From the NCBI GenBank assembly GCA_035041965.1, contig JAPYMA010000093.1, forward strand, positions 340,739 to 404,738: a stretch of 64,000 nt of DNA, read 5' to 3'. The notes beneath the pieces were generated by a model, which was not told the DNA's origin, did not search any database, and saw only the letters and a program-made list of their open reading frames with translations. Origin of the DNA: Anisakis pegreffii. Taxonomy: Eukaryota > Nematoda > Chromadorea > Rhabditida > Anisakidae. The translations under genes and the position numbers were made by a program. Shown one piece after another: positions 12,528-24,437 of this stretch (position 1 is its first letter; every line of letters starts with the position of its first letter).

Positions 12528-14084
12528 TTCTTTCAATTATTCTTTTCGTTTTCGATCATTCCATAAACAACACCGATTCGTATTCAACGTGACACTGTCA
12601 CTAGATTATTACCCTTACCCCTCTTCGAAGTGTTGTAACTGATGGTGTTTTCGAGGCTGTCCACCGGAGGTTTATTGCCCGATTTTCCCCGTCCAGGACT
12701 TTCTTTCGTCCCTAAAATACAGTATTTTGAAAATTTTGCCAAGCACTACTACTTGTATGTTCCAGTACAACATAATCTGGTAATACTCGTATGAAGTTTG
12801 GTTGCATATTGTTTCCGAACCCTGATTCATTGCTTTTTTGCATGATACCTTTGCATGATTCCGATACAGCACAATCTAGTAATAATCGTTTGCGTTGCTT
12901 AACTGATCCAACCTCATCAGAGCTAACATACAATTTGGCAGAATGATTCGCAGACATCGAGCAGCAAATTATAAAGATTCTGTCAAGAACCAATTATTCA
13001 CATATAACACTGGCGAAGACGGCTTATCGCTCCTCTTTGCAATGCTGAACTGAAGTGGAAAAGCGCGACGTTTTGTTATGCATGCTGCTTGAGTCATTCC
13101 TCCATCTATTCAACATGTTAACAGGATGCCTTGATAATAGGAGTAACTTGACGGTTAAATTGATATTGGCTAGGAAGAAGGAACAGATGAAATGGAGGTA
13201 TCTAGGCACTCAACGAAAAAAATATGAACGATAGATCCATTGGAATTCGATCCGATCCCTGTGACAGTCGTTGTTTGCCTCAGCCAATATTTTGTGAAAC
13301 AATTGCTCGTCAAAGTAGATCACTGGCGAGTCACTTCAATAGATCAGCCTGTAATGATTGCTGCGAATAGAGAATTAATGTCATGGCACTGAAATGTTTG
13401 TCAGTCAGCATGTCTTGTCTCCCATAAGATCTCGGCGAAATTCTCTAACAGTAAGCACAAATTCAGTCTCTAATGCTTCTAAAATCGTCAGAAGCCTCTA
13501 AAAATAATTCTTTTACAGTCATTTCGAAACATTATTTGAATCACTAACGATGAGAAGTCGAGCGATGAATTTCTCACATGATAATCGTGCGACTTAAACG
13601 GAATTAATAATGAACATTAAATTTTTAAAGTTTCCCGAGTGGATTTTAATGGGCTTTTTATGCCGTTGCAAGCGATGTTCACATTTCTGTTTTCTGCTTC
13701 GTACACTTCATTTCTTGCTGTCACAATTCGCAGAAAATTTTCTCACCTGAAATTTTGATTTATTCATCATATGCGATTATTATTATTGAAGATTTGATGA
13801 AATCTTCAATTGGCCAATAGGAACACACGGAAATGAAATTACAGATGCTGTGAATTCATTCGCCGTTCAAGTGTGTACATATAATGTTCTTAAACGAAAT
13901 CGGAACCACTTTCAAAATCGGTTTCCGTTGAACGTTGTCAATCGTAGCTTCATCAAGAACTCTGACACTCACATTCATACTGAATCAGTTTGCTTCATCA
14001 CCACTGTTCAAATCTAGCGGTGCTCACGTCTGTTTACGCGCAAATATTTCTTGCGATTTGGAGGAGTAAAGGATTTGATTTATA
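12528..14084. other. Intergenic between inhibitor copies 3 and 4
   Basis: Only short frames without splice support. No repeat or RNA gene recognised. Confidence 0.45.
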
Positions 14085-14122
14085 GATTGGAACTTGACGA
14101 TTAACCTCTTCAATCCGGGAAC

Positions 14123-16654
14123 ATGCTGAAAATCATCATGTATGCTGCATCATTTATTGCAATTCAAAACCTTATACTCTATCTTACCGCTGTTGATTAT
14201 TATTACATTCGAATTGAATTGGTTCAGATTTTTCACTGGTGTCGAAGATCGGCGGCTTGTTTTCGCTGGAGTTTCACAACTCGAGTCCAAAAAAGAGTTG
14301 AACAAAATACGCTGATCGTTGTTTCATGCGACGCTGATCTTCTAGTGTTTGATAGACCTCAATATGCCTAAGTACTGTTCGTTAAGCATCATAATTAGCC
14401 TGCTTTTTTGCAGTTTGTCATTCGTAACATTATATCACATTGCATCATGCTTGGAACTCGAATCCTCTCTATCAGGACCATTCCAATGTACAATTAAGGT
14501 AAGGACAAAATCGTTGAGAATTCATTGGAGAACAAATTCATCCAATGAAGCTTCAATCCCTGACAGCTTTATCGACTGCAATTAGATTCGCTCTTCACAC
14601 TCTAATTTAATTTGTTGCGTGATTCTCGTCATTCATCGTCTTCTGAGGCGTTCTCGTCCGGTGGATTGCTTCCGCTGAGAAGTGATACGGACAGATGCCT
14701 GTTTCATGACAACTAGATTATATGGCCCATGGCTTGCAACAAATATTCTCAACTGAAGTTTTAGTTCGAATCAAATTTCATCATTTCCGTTAAATTTCTG
14801 TGAAATTTACACTGTACGATCGTCGTGAGTGCTCACAACGCTGACCTAATATCATTATAAGGACGACGAAATTTACTTGGCCGGTCTTCCGTGGACAAAA
14901 CTCGACCCTAAGGACAAGGAAGAAGCAGAAGAATATCAAAAGAGATTGGCCGATTGTGAAAAAGTTATTACTTGATTGATTCTATCGATGGAATTCGAAA
15001 TTCCAGAACGGATGAAATTTTCAGCTTTATCCTCGTATTCTTTGAAATTTTCAGTTTCACTCATATTTGTCCGAGTCAGTACGACAAAGTCAATGAAATT
15101 TTGTTGTGAACCCGATTTTCATCGAACCCGTTTCCGTATTCTCATATAGAGTTCTCTTGAAGGTTCTTTATTTGCTCATCATGATTGAGCTGACAAAGGA
15201 GAAGGATTTCATGAGGATCGATTTCAGCAACATCAGTTCTATTCTCCAGAATGTACGCATCCACCGGCATTCTGCGCTCAAAACATCACAACGATGTATA
15301 ATTTCGCTGCGTGCACCATTTTGGTCAGATAACTCTTTTAGAGTTTTCATTTTTCCATCTTCTTCAATTCTCACAACTGAACTTAGAGTCGGCAGTTCAC
15401 TCCAAATCCTAATCAGCTGGTGTAACTCAAGCCTTAGTTCGCGCTCACATAGACCGAGTAGGAGAACATGAACCTTCAACTCACATGTTGAATAATGTGC
15501 ATTCAGTGATCTTGCATCAGCTCAATTTGACTATTGTGGAAATTTTGTTTCTTTCTGTGAGCTGCTCGCTGCAGTGGGTCATTTTTAAGAGGTGGAAAAA
15601 AAATAGAAATTTGACAGATTCCAGTTAATCGAATAGTTTTCAGGGTGACAGGATTTACATACACGGCAAACCCATCCGCGAAATGACGGCACAAGACGAA
15701 AAAGAGCTGGAGGCGCATTTCGAATGGATTAAGCTGTTGCAAGATCAATTCGCCAGGCACAACAGTGAAGTGAGTTGTTGGAATCTTCCTTAGGTGAAAC
15801 AACATTTGAGACTGACGCCACCACTTGAAGAGCTTCTTTGAACCAAACACAGTGATTGAAGAGTTGTTGAACAAGTGATCATCTGCGTTCAGAGAAGAAT
15901 TGAGCGCCGCCACACATTTCACCAGACAAATCATGCAATCAGCCATTTAATCCATCTGTAACGGTAGTTGATAAAGCAGACAGTATAGGGAGTAGTTCTG
16001 CTAGAATTAGTAGAAATCATAATGGTTCACAGCCAGCCATTGAATATGCATGCAAAATACGAATATTACCAAAATGCAAAGCAAATGCCGTAATAGATTA
16101 AATGGAGAACAATAAAATAATCATGATATCAGTCCACGAAAAGGTAATCCACGAAGAGATTAGGATCCTATTTGAATATCATATCACCTTTTCGCTCCTT
16201 CAACGATATCAATACGAGCCAGAAATTGTCTAAAGCAACGCTTGAATCCAACTGAAACAGTGTTTGATAGTGGTTTGATTGGAAAGATGAGAAATTTCAT
16301 AATAACAGTAAGTGGAACGAATGGGATGATGGAAATAATACTTACGATAGCAATAATGCCGGTGAGAAATTGATGATAATGAAAACGCGATAACAATTTT
16401 GAAATGAGAGCATTTTCGGTAACTTCTTTCGTGTGTCTCGTGGAATTTGTTTCATTTTTCAGGACCCATATGTACTGAATCTCATGGCCTTACCGGATCA
16501 GGACCACGAACCTGAGACAGCACCCGTCAACCCAGGACATGAGGAAGCACCCGTCAGCCTATTACATGAGGAAGCACCCGTCAACCCAGAACATGAGGAA
16601 GCACCCGTCAATCCAGGAAGCCTTACAGGTCCAGCATTCTGCCAAGTGCAATGA
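14123..16654 (+). CDS. Pepsin inhibitor-3-like protein with acidic proline-rich repeat linker, copy 4
   Basis: Exons 14123-14139, 14414-14498, 14862-14963, 15228-15323, 15644-15769 and 16463-16654 encode 205 residues. The signal peptide is MLKII joined to ILSFVTLYHIASC. The mature start is about LELESSLSGPFQC, acidic rather than FLYG. Domain 1 has DDEIYLAGLPW and CTHPPAFC; domain 2 has GDRIYIHGKPIREM. The last exon is more than twice the usual size because of four 27-base repeats encoding variants of EEAPVNPGH before the final GPAFC. An in-frame ATG at 14364 reads into exon 2, but the 85-base exon with phase 1 entry and the 17-base upstream exon match the other copies better. No canonical AATAAA was seen. 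Confidence 0.88.
16514..16621 (+). repeat. Four 27-base coding repeats in inhibitor copy 4
   Basis: Units start at 16514, 16541, 16568 and 16595. Each encodes nine residues close to EEAPVNPGH, with one degenerate unit (VSLLH). They lie between the helix and last strand of domain 2, so they lengthen a loop without breaking the fold. Confidence 0.85.
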
Positions 16655-17496
16655 AATAATTGAAGTGATTGTTCGTTAAAGGGGCGTATGCTGATTCTCA
16701 CGAGCAACATTCAGCAGCATCAGCACCAGCAAAATCAACTTCAGTTGTTTTATAGCTTCGTTTAAAAAAAATTGTTTTAATCTGTGTTCAACTCTCCATT
16801 TGAGCGCATGAAGTTTTTTCTTAAAATTCAAGACACCAGACGTTCATGTCATACTCAGGATTTTCACATAAGTTCCATTGTATTGACCAAACTGATATTG
16901 ATCAAAATGAGTAGTGATATCGTGGGACCAGGACGCTCACACGACATCATGGAAACAAAAAAAACTGTTCCAGAATTGTTATTAAATTCTCGAATGAGAT
17001 GGGCAACATACAGAGACGGTTATGTAGCAATCTTTAGACGTTGAAGTTCACTGGTGACTCATAAAGAGCATTGAGTATTGAAGCGATTCAGGTCATCGTA
17101 CTGACTAGATTCAAGCCAAACGTTGTATAATCTCCATTTCCTGCAGTCAGCATAGTACTGTTGAAGAGAAAAAACTCCCACAGAAAGAACCAGGTTACTG
17201 GAACCAATAAGAAATGCTCATTCTCGGATAACTCACTGAAGTGATTCTCGATTACTGAAGTAATCCATCGTGAGAAATATCAGATGTCGCCAGGACCTCA
17301 TTCGCTCCATGCATCCGCATCCATCTTGATCAAATCAGATACTCATGCAAATTCAGACAATACTAGTTGCAGCTTAATTGAACGGTCGGCTGTTAGCGCC
17401 ACACTCATAATTTGTCAACTCCATCGGATTGGAATGATCTCAAACGTCAAAGAGTTTTGTGCATCATCGATCACAATTCCTAGTCTTTAGTACACA
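16655..17496. other. Intergenic after inhibitor copy 4
   Basis: No convincing exon. A minus-strand open piece near 17415-17489 (LGIVIDDAQNSLTFEIIP) could belong to the neighbouring minus-strand gene, but its splice join is not in phase as read. Confidence 0.35.
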
Positions 17497-18606
17497 TCAA
17501 TACGAACGACACATATTGCTGAATAAATTAACACTACAGCACTGATTCAACGTATTTGATAAATGCCTGATAGGAGCGCACTGTTCATGGAATCTAATGA
17601 GTGAAACAATTTCAAAGTAAACAAATCCAAACAACATTATCCATATCACGACAATGCATGCCGTTTTTAGATGGGCAACACTCAAAGCTCCTCCATTTCC
17701 GGAGATATCCATCTTTTTTTTTGTAACTATAAAAGAGTTTGAGTAGTGGAAGAAGACGAATATAGTATAAAGCGAACACTGCTGCTTAGTAGATAACCCC
17801 TGAACAATTCCTTCAAAGGAAATCATGTTCTATCGAGGATTCGATGGTTGAAGTTATTGTCTATGATGAAAATTTAGCGAGTGATTTTTCACTTGTAATT
17901 CCATTGTTGTTCTCCAAAGCGTCGGTTTATAATCGGATTGTGCTACTCGGAATCACACGAATTTCATTTGAAATCGTACATTATCATTTCGTTTTCCTCT
18001 ATTCAGTTGTTTTTTTTCGTTTCATTTGTTCCACATTGACTTTTGCTCTATTTTTTAGCTCTCTCTCTGATTGCTTCTGATTTTGATTTGCATATGATGG
18101 CTCACTATCAGTTTTAGGACTGTTTTATTGCTTGCCGATCAAACACACTAAAAAAAATTAATGGTTTTACATCCGTTCGGATGTCTGTTTATGATCGTTG
18201 ATGTTGTCGTTTCATCGCTCACATTTAACTATTTGCGGATGATTGTACCAGTCCGTGCCTACCGTTACACATAGTTATATGCAGTTCCAGTTGTGTACCT
18301 CCTGTACTGCCCGAGACACCACAACTCGCGCCAGCTGAGTATCGAAAATTCCGATGGAATTTGCCTCTGGCGGAGTGATATTCGAACAAAACCAAATATT
18401 GTACAAGTTTTGCTGCTCTGAATTGTTTGGATCGAAATAACGTTCAGAATTTGCTGGTGTTTATCTCGAACGTTTGAGATCTCTTTCGATGTAAGAGTTT
18501 CTGGAATGATACTTCGGTCCAAACTCCAGTTTTTCATTTCAGTGCTTACATATCGGTTTCTTATGTTAATGGAGGCTTGCTGCGCTTCCATACATTTAGG
18601 TGGCAT
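17497..18606 (-). CDS. Unrecognised small single-pass membrane protein
   Basis: Three minus-strand exons join in phase 0. The first, 18606-18550, starts at an ATG (MPPKCMEAQQASINIRNRY) and ends at a GTAAGC donor. The second, 18415-18299 (NLYNIWFCSNITPPEANSIG and more), has a possible N-glycosylation site and a GTACAC donor. The third, 17712-17497, begins MDISGNGG, contains a strong membrane segment (ACIVVIWIMLFGFVYFEIV) and ends in a Cys-containing tail. The acceptor of the last exon is A-rich and weak, so that exon could instead be a separate short gene beginning at its own ATG. The start lies about 200 bases from the start of inhibitor copy 5 in divergent orientation. No family was recognised. 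Confidence 0.4.
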
Positions 18607-18800
18607 AGGCAATTACATGAATCAATCTTTAAATGTGGTTTAGTGCTGATATTTCCGAGTGTAACAGTAAGCGCCAAATAATACGTGATATAGTCTGTTT
18701 TGCGGTCGACTGATTGAAACGGTTGGTGATCTGAGAATATGACTGAATTTGCAGATTCTAGTCGGAGTGCGCGTAATTGAACGAACGTTTCTCACTGGTC

Positions 18801-20958
18801 ATGTATAAGCTGATACTGTGAGTTGCGAAGTGATTTTGTGAAACACTCGTGTAGCCTTTGTGCAGGCCAGATTTCTCTGAATCTTCAGTCTCCTATTGGC
18901 TTGATCAGATAAAAGAACCTCATTTTTGCTCAAAAACCCTACAAGCATCATGCTTCATTCAGAAACACAATCAGAAGGAACATTTGCTAAAAACGAAGAC
19001 ATTCTACTGCGTTTAAATCGTCCATCGGCGATTCAACCACTCAAATAATTTGACACATTGTTTTCCCTTATGTTAGCAATTTTTGGTGGATCAATCAAAT
19101 CAGCTGAAAGTGCATTACAGGCTCTGTTTTATCGTCTCATTTCAAGTCTCGCAGACGATATTTCTATGGGGCTCTGAAGGAGGTCCTCTGCAGTGTACGG
19201 TGAAGGTGAGTTCGAAGGATTCTACACGAGTTGAAAATCTAAACGTTGCAAAATCATCAAACGACTAACAGGAAGCAAAAATTGCAAGATGGATTTTGAT
19301 CTGTTCGAGAGCCGGAGTTGCCATCCAATACTCCACCAATATGCACGCATTCAATATTGACGGTTCCATTTTGAGGGTAACGAAGTGTACCTGGCAGGAT
19401 TGCCATGGGTGTTGTTGTCGGACGATCAACTTCAAGAAGCATCAGAATATCAAGAACGATATGAAAGATGTGCTCAGGTTGAACGTTACTATCACTTTTG
19501 ACACTTAACTCAAGAAGCTTTTAGATTCCAGAATATTTACGTCAGAATTTGAAACTCAACAGGTGTTGGAAATTTTCTAATTTTGACAATATTGACCTCA
19601 TGACATTACAGTCCAATAGCATGTGTATATGTAGACTTGTATCTTAAAATGATCTCAGAAGACGCCGTTCCCGCCAGCATCGTGCACGAAGCCACCTGCT
19701 TTCTGCGCACACAACGCCACGACGCTCTATAACTTCGCTGGTTGCGATGTCTTGGTCAGTTTCTTAAGCACTCTTCATTTTTCGAATTTTCAGTAAGAGC
19801 ATTCGATGCACTCGTGAGGTGACCATAGTTCTACCTGGCAAGCAATTGTATTTTTGCTTATACCTATCAGAAATCTGAACTGTGAGCGATTTGCTCCTTA
19901 CAAAACTGCTGCTGAAGCCTGCAACAAGCAATCATCCATAACTTTTACGCCATATGTTCAAATTTACCTCTGGCAAAAATACGCATCATGATGCATGCGC
20001 TATACATGAGTAGGACGCATGCATCACGATGCGTATTTTTGGGAAATTGCGATGGAAATTTGGGAAATTACGATGGGAATTTGGGAAATTACGATGGGAA
20101 TTTGGGAAATTACGATGGGAATTTGGGAAATTACGATGGGAATTTGGGAAATTACGATGGGAATTTGGGAAATTACGATGAAATGTAGCAAATTGGCAAG
20201 TTATGGCATGTTCTATGTTTGCTGAATACCGTATGAACTTTGCGAATAATACGGGTCCGGCGACCATATAAAATATCGCTAGGGAAATATTTGTACGCCA
20301 CCAATTCACCGCAAATGTTGTGGTCAAGATGAAGTGGTAGTAACGAGGAAGAGCATTACATTTGTCGCATCAAAACAGCACTCTCTGTGTTGGATGATCT
20401 TAAATGTCGAGCAGTAACTGGTTGACGTTCAGTGATTATCACCGTTAATATCACTCCGTTCAGGGTGATAATGTATACTGGGATGGTCATTTCGTTCGTC
20501 ACATGACACATGAAGACCAACTCAAATTGGCAAATTTCATCGTCGCATGGGCTAAGTATCAAATTGCCGATCAGAAATTCCAAATCAAACATGAACATGA
20601 TCCTTATTACGTGAGTTATCTTCTATCGTGCACATTTCCATATCGCACCCTTCAAATTCTTCGTAACATTTCTCACCTGAACGATAACCTCGTTAAACAA
20701 CTTGAGATCAATAAGCCGTGGAGTGTAGCGATTTCTTGCCGAGATTACAATTCGAAATGATCACAGAATGATCCATCCTTCTGTTTGTTATTGAAGCGAT
20801 ATTAAGATCCACATCTGCTGAGAGCTCCTCGTAAATTCTCACTTACAGAATTTGTTTTCTTACAGCTCCGCGCTCTCAGAATGGGAATGTACTACTTCCC
20901 GGGTGCTCCGGTTCAGCCGACTACGCCGAACTTCTGTGGAACTGCAATGACAGTATAA
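18801..20958 (+). CDS. Pepsin inhibitor-3-like secreted protein, copy 5
   Basis: Exons 18801-18817, 19121-19205, 19376-19477, 19659-19754, 20464-20610 and 20866-20958 encode 179 residues. The signal peptide is MYKLI joined to LLCFIVSFQVS. The mature start QTIFLWGSEGGPLQC keeps the hydrophobic strand. Domain 1 has GNEVYLAGLPW and CTKPPAFC; domain 2 has GDNVYWDGHFVRHM and ends FPGAPVQPTTPNFCGTAMTV. Exon lengths are canonical (85, 102, 96, 147). Exactly six mature cysteines are present. An ATTTGCAG acceptor ending at 18754 lies 46 bases before the ATG. The fourth intron carries a minisatellite and a long inverted repeat. Poly(A) signal at 21060. Confidence 0.9.
19975..20040. repeat. 25-base inverted repeat in intron 4 of inhibitor copy 5
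   Basis: The arm at 19975-19999 (starting AAAAATACGCATC) is the reverse complement of 20016-20040 with a single mismatch, separated by a 16-base loop. As RNA or single-stranded DNA it would form a strong hairpin. It abuts the 21-base minisatellite. Confidence 0.9.
20041..20187. repeat. 21-base minisatellite, about seven units
   Basis: Units start at 20041 and then every 21 bases up to 20167, and read GGGAAATTACGATGGGAATTT with minor changes in the first and last. Because 21 is divisible by three, both strands stay open across it (NYDGNLG on plus, HRNFPNS on minus). This is a by-product of the unit length. Confidence 0.92.
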
Positions 20959-21059
20959 TCCTATGTCATAACACAGAGTATCGTGGTGGAGTTGAGATGT
21001 GAAAAACGATCAGATCATTTGCTCATTTATCTACATGATAAAGATGATTAATTGCGATC

Positions 21060-21065
21060 AATAAA
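21060..21065 (+). terminator. Poly(A) signal of inhibitor copy 5
   Basis: AATAAA, 101 bases after the stop codon. Confidence 0.55.
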
Positions 21066-22764
21066 CTATTATCCGAGCTCAATGGCGAACTGATATTGCG
21101 TTATAAAATTGTCCAGTGTGTCAGTCGCACAAAAAACTGGGACTATGAGAATTTATTACTGACGATGCTAAACTTTCAACTGGATGTTTTTTAGTCTTAT
21201 AAATTTGTGTAGCTGAATGTCAGGTCAGTATAAGCGCATCTGATTCTGTCGTTTCATCAAAACCCTGCGCTGCTTATGGTCTTGTAAAAAGCTGATTGAC
21301 GAGAATTGAATGAAAAAATCAGGTGGTCGACCACAATTGCACAAGAAACAAACCAAAGAAGTTCCATCTGTAAAACTGCTCATGGATTTAGACCAGCTGA
21401 ATTCCACTTGCCTAATCGCTGTAAAATCCTTCATAAATCATTACAAGTGGCTGCTTGCCGCCGGAGAAACACTGAATTCAACGTGACGAAACGCATACCT
21501 CCAGTCTGGTTAAACTACGGTAAGCCGCCACGCCCACAAACTACGGTATCTCGACACCGCTACTTTTAGACCACGCCCACATTGAGTGTTGTGGTTCCAG
21601 ATACGCCCACGCATTCAAAGTTTTCCATGTGGTACCATGCGAATAAAGGTAGAATGAGGTGAAAAATCAGGCATGAGCACATTTTGGAGAATTAATACGT
21701 CAGAATGTTATTTCATTTATCTCTATCATAAAATCACCAAGTATTATAGCGTGGAAGTATCAGCTGGATCAGCGGATGATCACCAAATGCTTTCAGCGGA
21801 TGAAAATGAGCCGGTATTTTGCGAACAAGCGTAGGCACACTAATCTGAATGTGGGGAATGACCCATGTGATTGTATCTTTTCATGAGTGAACGCTTTTGG
21901 AGCGGTTTCTGTTTGTTCCATGTGATTATATGCGCAATGTTGAATGGAGCATATAGGCACTACATACAGATCGGAATCTCATCTACACGATGGATATAAT
22001 TGGTGATCTTGGCTTGACTTCGTTTTATCTAACTGTAGGTATACAAATGGTTCTGATATGGTTATATCGACTAGTTTAATAAGTGCAATGAATTTTTTCC
22101 GGCTTACAGTCTGGCTCATGCGTTTTCATTGGGACTCTTTCTAATTCCAAATGAGCGATCGATATACAAATGGAATTTCACGCGACAGCAATTTTATGTC
22201 ACTGCATATCAGTGATTAGAAATCATGAATTTTTACAAATTTACATAATGTTTGCGACCGTTACTAAAGTGCTTTCTCAGTACAATTGTTTTTTGATAGT
22301 ACGGTCTGTGCGATCAACTCTGACACTTCATTCGTTGGTATGCATTTCCGAATTTTATCGTCGACCTTATGACACCCTCCGACTCCAATCTGTTGAGTTT
22401 CCGTCAGCAAATTCTAAGTTTGTACCATTACGGTTTTCATTCCATCCGTGCTGACACTTTTGTGGAACTCATTTCTGATGCATCGCAAAAATTAATCAAT
22501 CGGAATTGATCAGAACGAATCTAACTTTTAAATTCCACAGTAATCTGAAGTAATATCGAGACAATTTGATGCTTAAATAATTTTTTGAACGCAAATGAAA
22601 CATCACCATTGAAGAGCAATTAGATCGTGAAGGGAAATGTTTCTTACCACTGAAAACTATCATTTGCTGATATAATGAGCATTTGCCGTTACAGTCAGAG
22701 CCATGGATCAACGTTAATCTAACATACAACTAAATGGCTGAATGCATTTTGATCTCTTTTTCAG
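21066..22764. other. Intergenic between inhibitor copies 5 and 6
   Basis: No exon with splice support. Three CGCCCAC motifs cluster at 21528-21610, a local GC-rich spot in otherwise AT-rich sequence. Confidence 0.45.
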
Positions 22765-22801
22765 ATTAACAATTTCAATTTCTTTCACGTTGGAAGCCTC
22801 A

Positions 22802-24397
22802 ATGTTGTTGGTTTTAATTATGTGAGTTCTCAAGTTGGGCATCTAAATCTCCTCTTTATCCGATTATGCAGTTGTTGCATCTGTATCATTTTTCCAATCA
22901 AGAATCCGCAGTCGTTGAATCTCCACTAACAACTCTAGAAATTAACCAAGCCATAGTTTCACTCAACTAACTGAAACAAAATTCCAGCATTCAAGAAAAT
23001 AATATCACTTTTAGATGGCTGTTCTTTATAATTGACGGCGTAAATTCTCATCAATATTCAATTGAACAATCGAAAGGACCATTTCCATGCGAAATCAAAG
23101 TGAGTATTCCAGAAGTGTACTCTGCTGCTCATTCGTAGGTTATTCATTTTTGCATTTTGCCCGTTCTAGGCTTCTGGGATTTAACAATTTAGGCGAATCA
23201 AGTGTATGTGGATGGTATACCATGGAAGCAGCTCAAGGGATACGATATGACAGTGGCAAAGAAGTTCGAGCAACGAGTTGCAATGTGTCAAAAGGTCGAC
23301 TTCATTCATTTGATGTGTTTTTAGAAAAACGATGAAAAATTCATGGCTCACTTCCACACTGACAGCGAATCGTGAGCAGATTCGGCTACTCAGTATTATG
23401 AAGGATGTTCTGAATGATAGAGCACATATTGGCTGTAGTCTCGCCTGTGAACACTGCAGCTAATAGACAACCATGACCATAGATTAAAGTGTTTTAAATT
23501 CATTCAAGTGACAACTAACAATTCTCATTCGGTTTTGCAGAAAAGACAAGGTGCTTCGAACAGATGCATAAAACCGCCACCATTTTGTGGTGAAGCAAAA
23601 ACGAAAATGACCAAATTTGGAAGTAATTGCATTGTCTTGGTTCGTTTCACTGTTGTTGCTTTTTCCGAAGATATTCAGTTTAATGTTTTGGTTGAATTCA
23701 GTGTTGAATAGTCAGTTGAACCAGATTAGCTCACGAACCAGATTAGTCAGTATCGATTGAACGACTGCCTGAGCAGTGGTTACAGTGCAATGGTTCCGAT
23801 TCATTGGCAGTGGAAGTTTGAGTGCTTCCGAAAGCATCAAAATACCGATTGTTGTTTTCATTTACAGCAAGATGAACTGTATCGAGATAAGAGATTCATC
23901 AGAAAGCTCACTCCATCTGAAGAAGTGGAATTAATTGAGATTACAAATGCTATTCACGATTCATCGGACGCATTTGTAAGTTAATCATTTCTTCTGGGCT
24001 GAGTTTTTCCAAACTCATGCTTGAATACCTTATCAATGGCTCGTAGCAACTTTTTTCCAGTGAATTGCCCAATTTGGTGTATTTACCAACTAAATTCTAA
24101 AATTTGTTCAATGCATTTTTGGGACGAACTTGGACCCTAACTTCACAACTGTGTTATGATTATTCAGTATTCCGATGACAGTTGCAGTTTCTAAAACTTT
24201 TTGCGAACTGCCAAAAAGATCATAGGATCAACTGCTCACTCACCACTTAAACAAATCGCATTATTTCTGTCTGCTTACTTTGTTCAGTGAAATTCTCTTG
24301 TAGCTTTCTGATGTAATTCATGTTCTAGCAACAATTCCGATCACGTCACCAGCGAGCACATCCATCGAAACTCAAACCAACATTTTGTTCGAATTAA
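22802..24397 (+). CDS. Pepsin inhibitor-3-like secreted protein, short form, copy 6
   Basis: Exons 22802-22821, 23015-23099, 23193-23294, 23541-23639, 23868-23975 and 24329-24397 encode 160 residues, the shortest in the array. The signal peptide is MLLVLI joined to WLFFIIDG. The mature part begins near VNSHQYSIEQSKGPFPC, without the FLYG strand. Landmarks are NQVYVDGIPW, CIKPPPFCG, FGSNCIVL, DELYRDKRFIRKLTPSEE and a final basic QQFRSRHQRAHP then PTFCSN. The fifth exon is 39 bases shorter than in copies 1, 2 and 5, so the domain 2 helix is shorter. Six cysteines are kept. A CTTTTTCAG acceptor ends at 22764, 37 bases before the ATG. Poly(A) signal at 24432. Confidence 0.87.
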
Positions 24398-24431
24398 TTC
24401 TCATCACAATTGATGTTTCGATTTCATTTGT

Positions 24432-24437
24432 AATAAA
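24432..24437 (+). terminator. Poly(A) signal of inhibitor copy 6
   Basis: AATAAA, 34 bases after the stop codon. Confidence 0.55.

Noticed and set aside
14364..14498. In-frame ATG (MPKYCSLSII) giving inhibitor copy 4 a longer signal peptide without the first intron
   Set aside because: The TTTTTTGCAG at 14404-14413 makes exon 2 exactly 85 bases in phase 1, and a 17-base first exon with GTATGC donor at 14123 matches the plan of the other copies. The longer form remains possible as an alternative start.
19986..20327. Open frames of 66-113 codons on both strands with NYDGNLG or HRNFPNS repeats
   Set aside because: They are produced by the 21-base minisatellite, whose unit length is a multiple of three, and lie within an intron of inhibitor copy 5.
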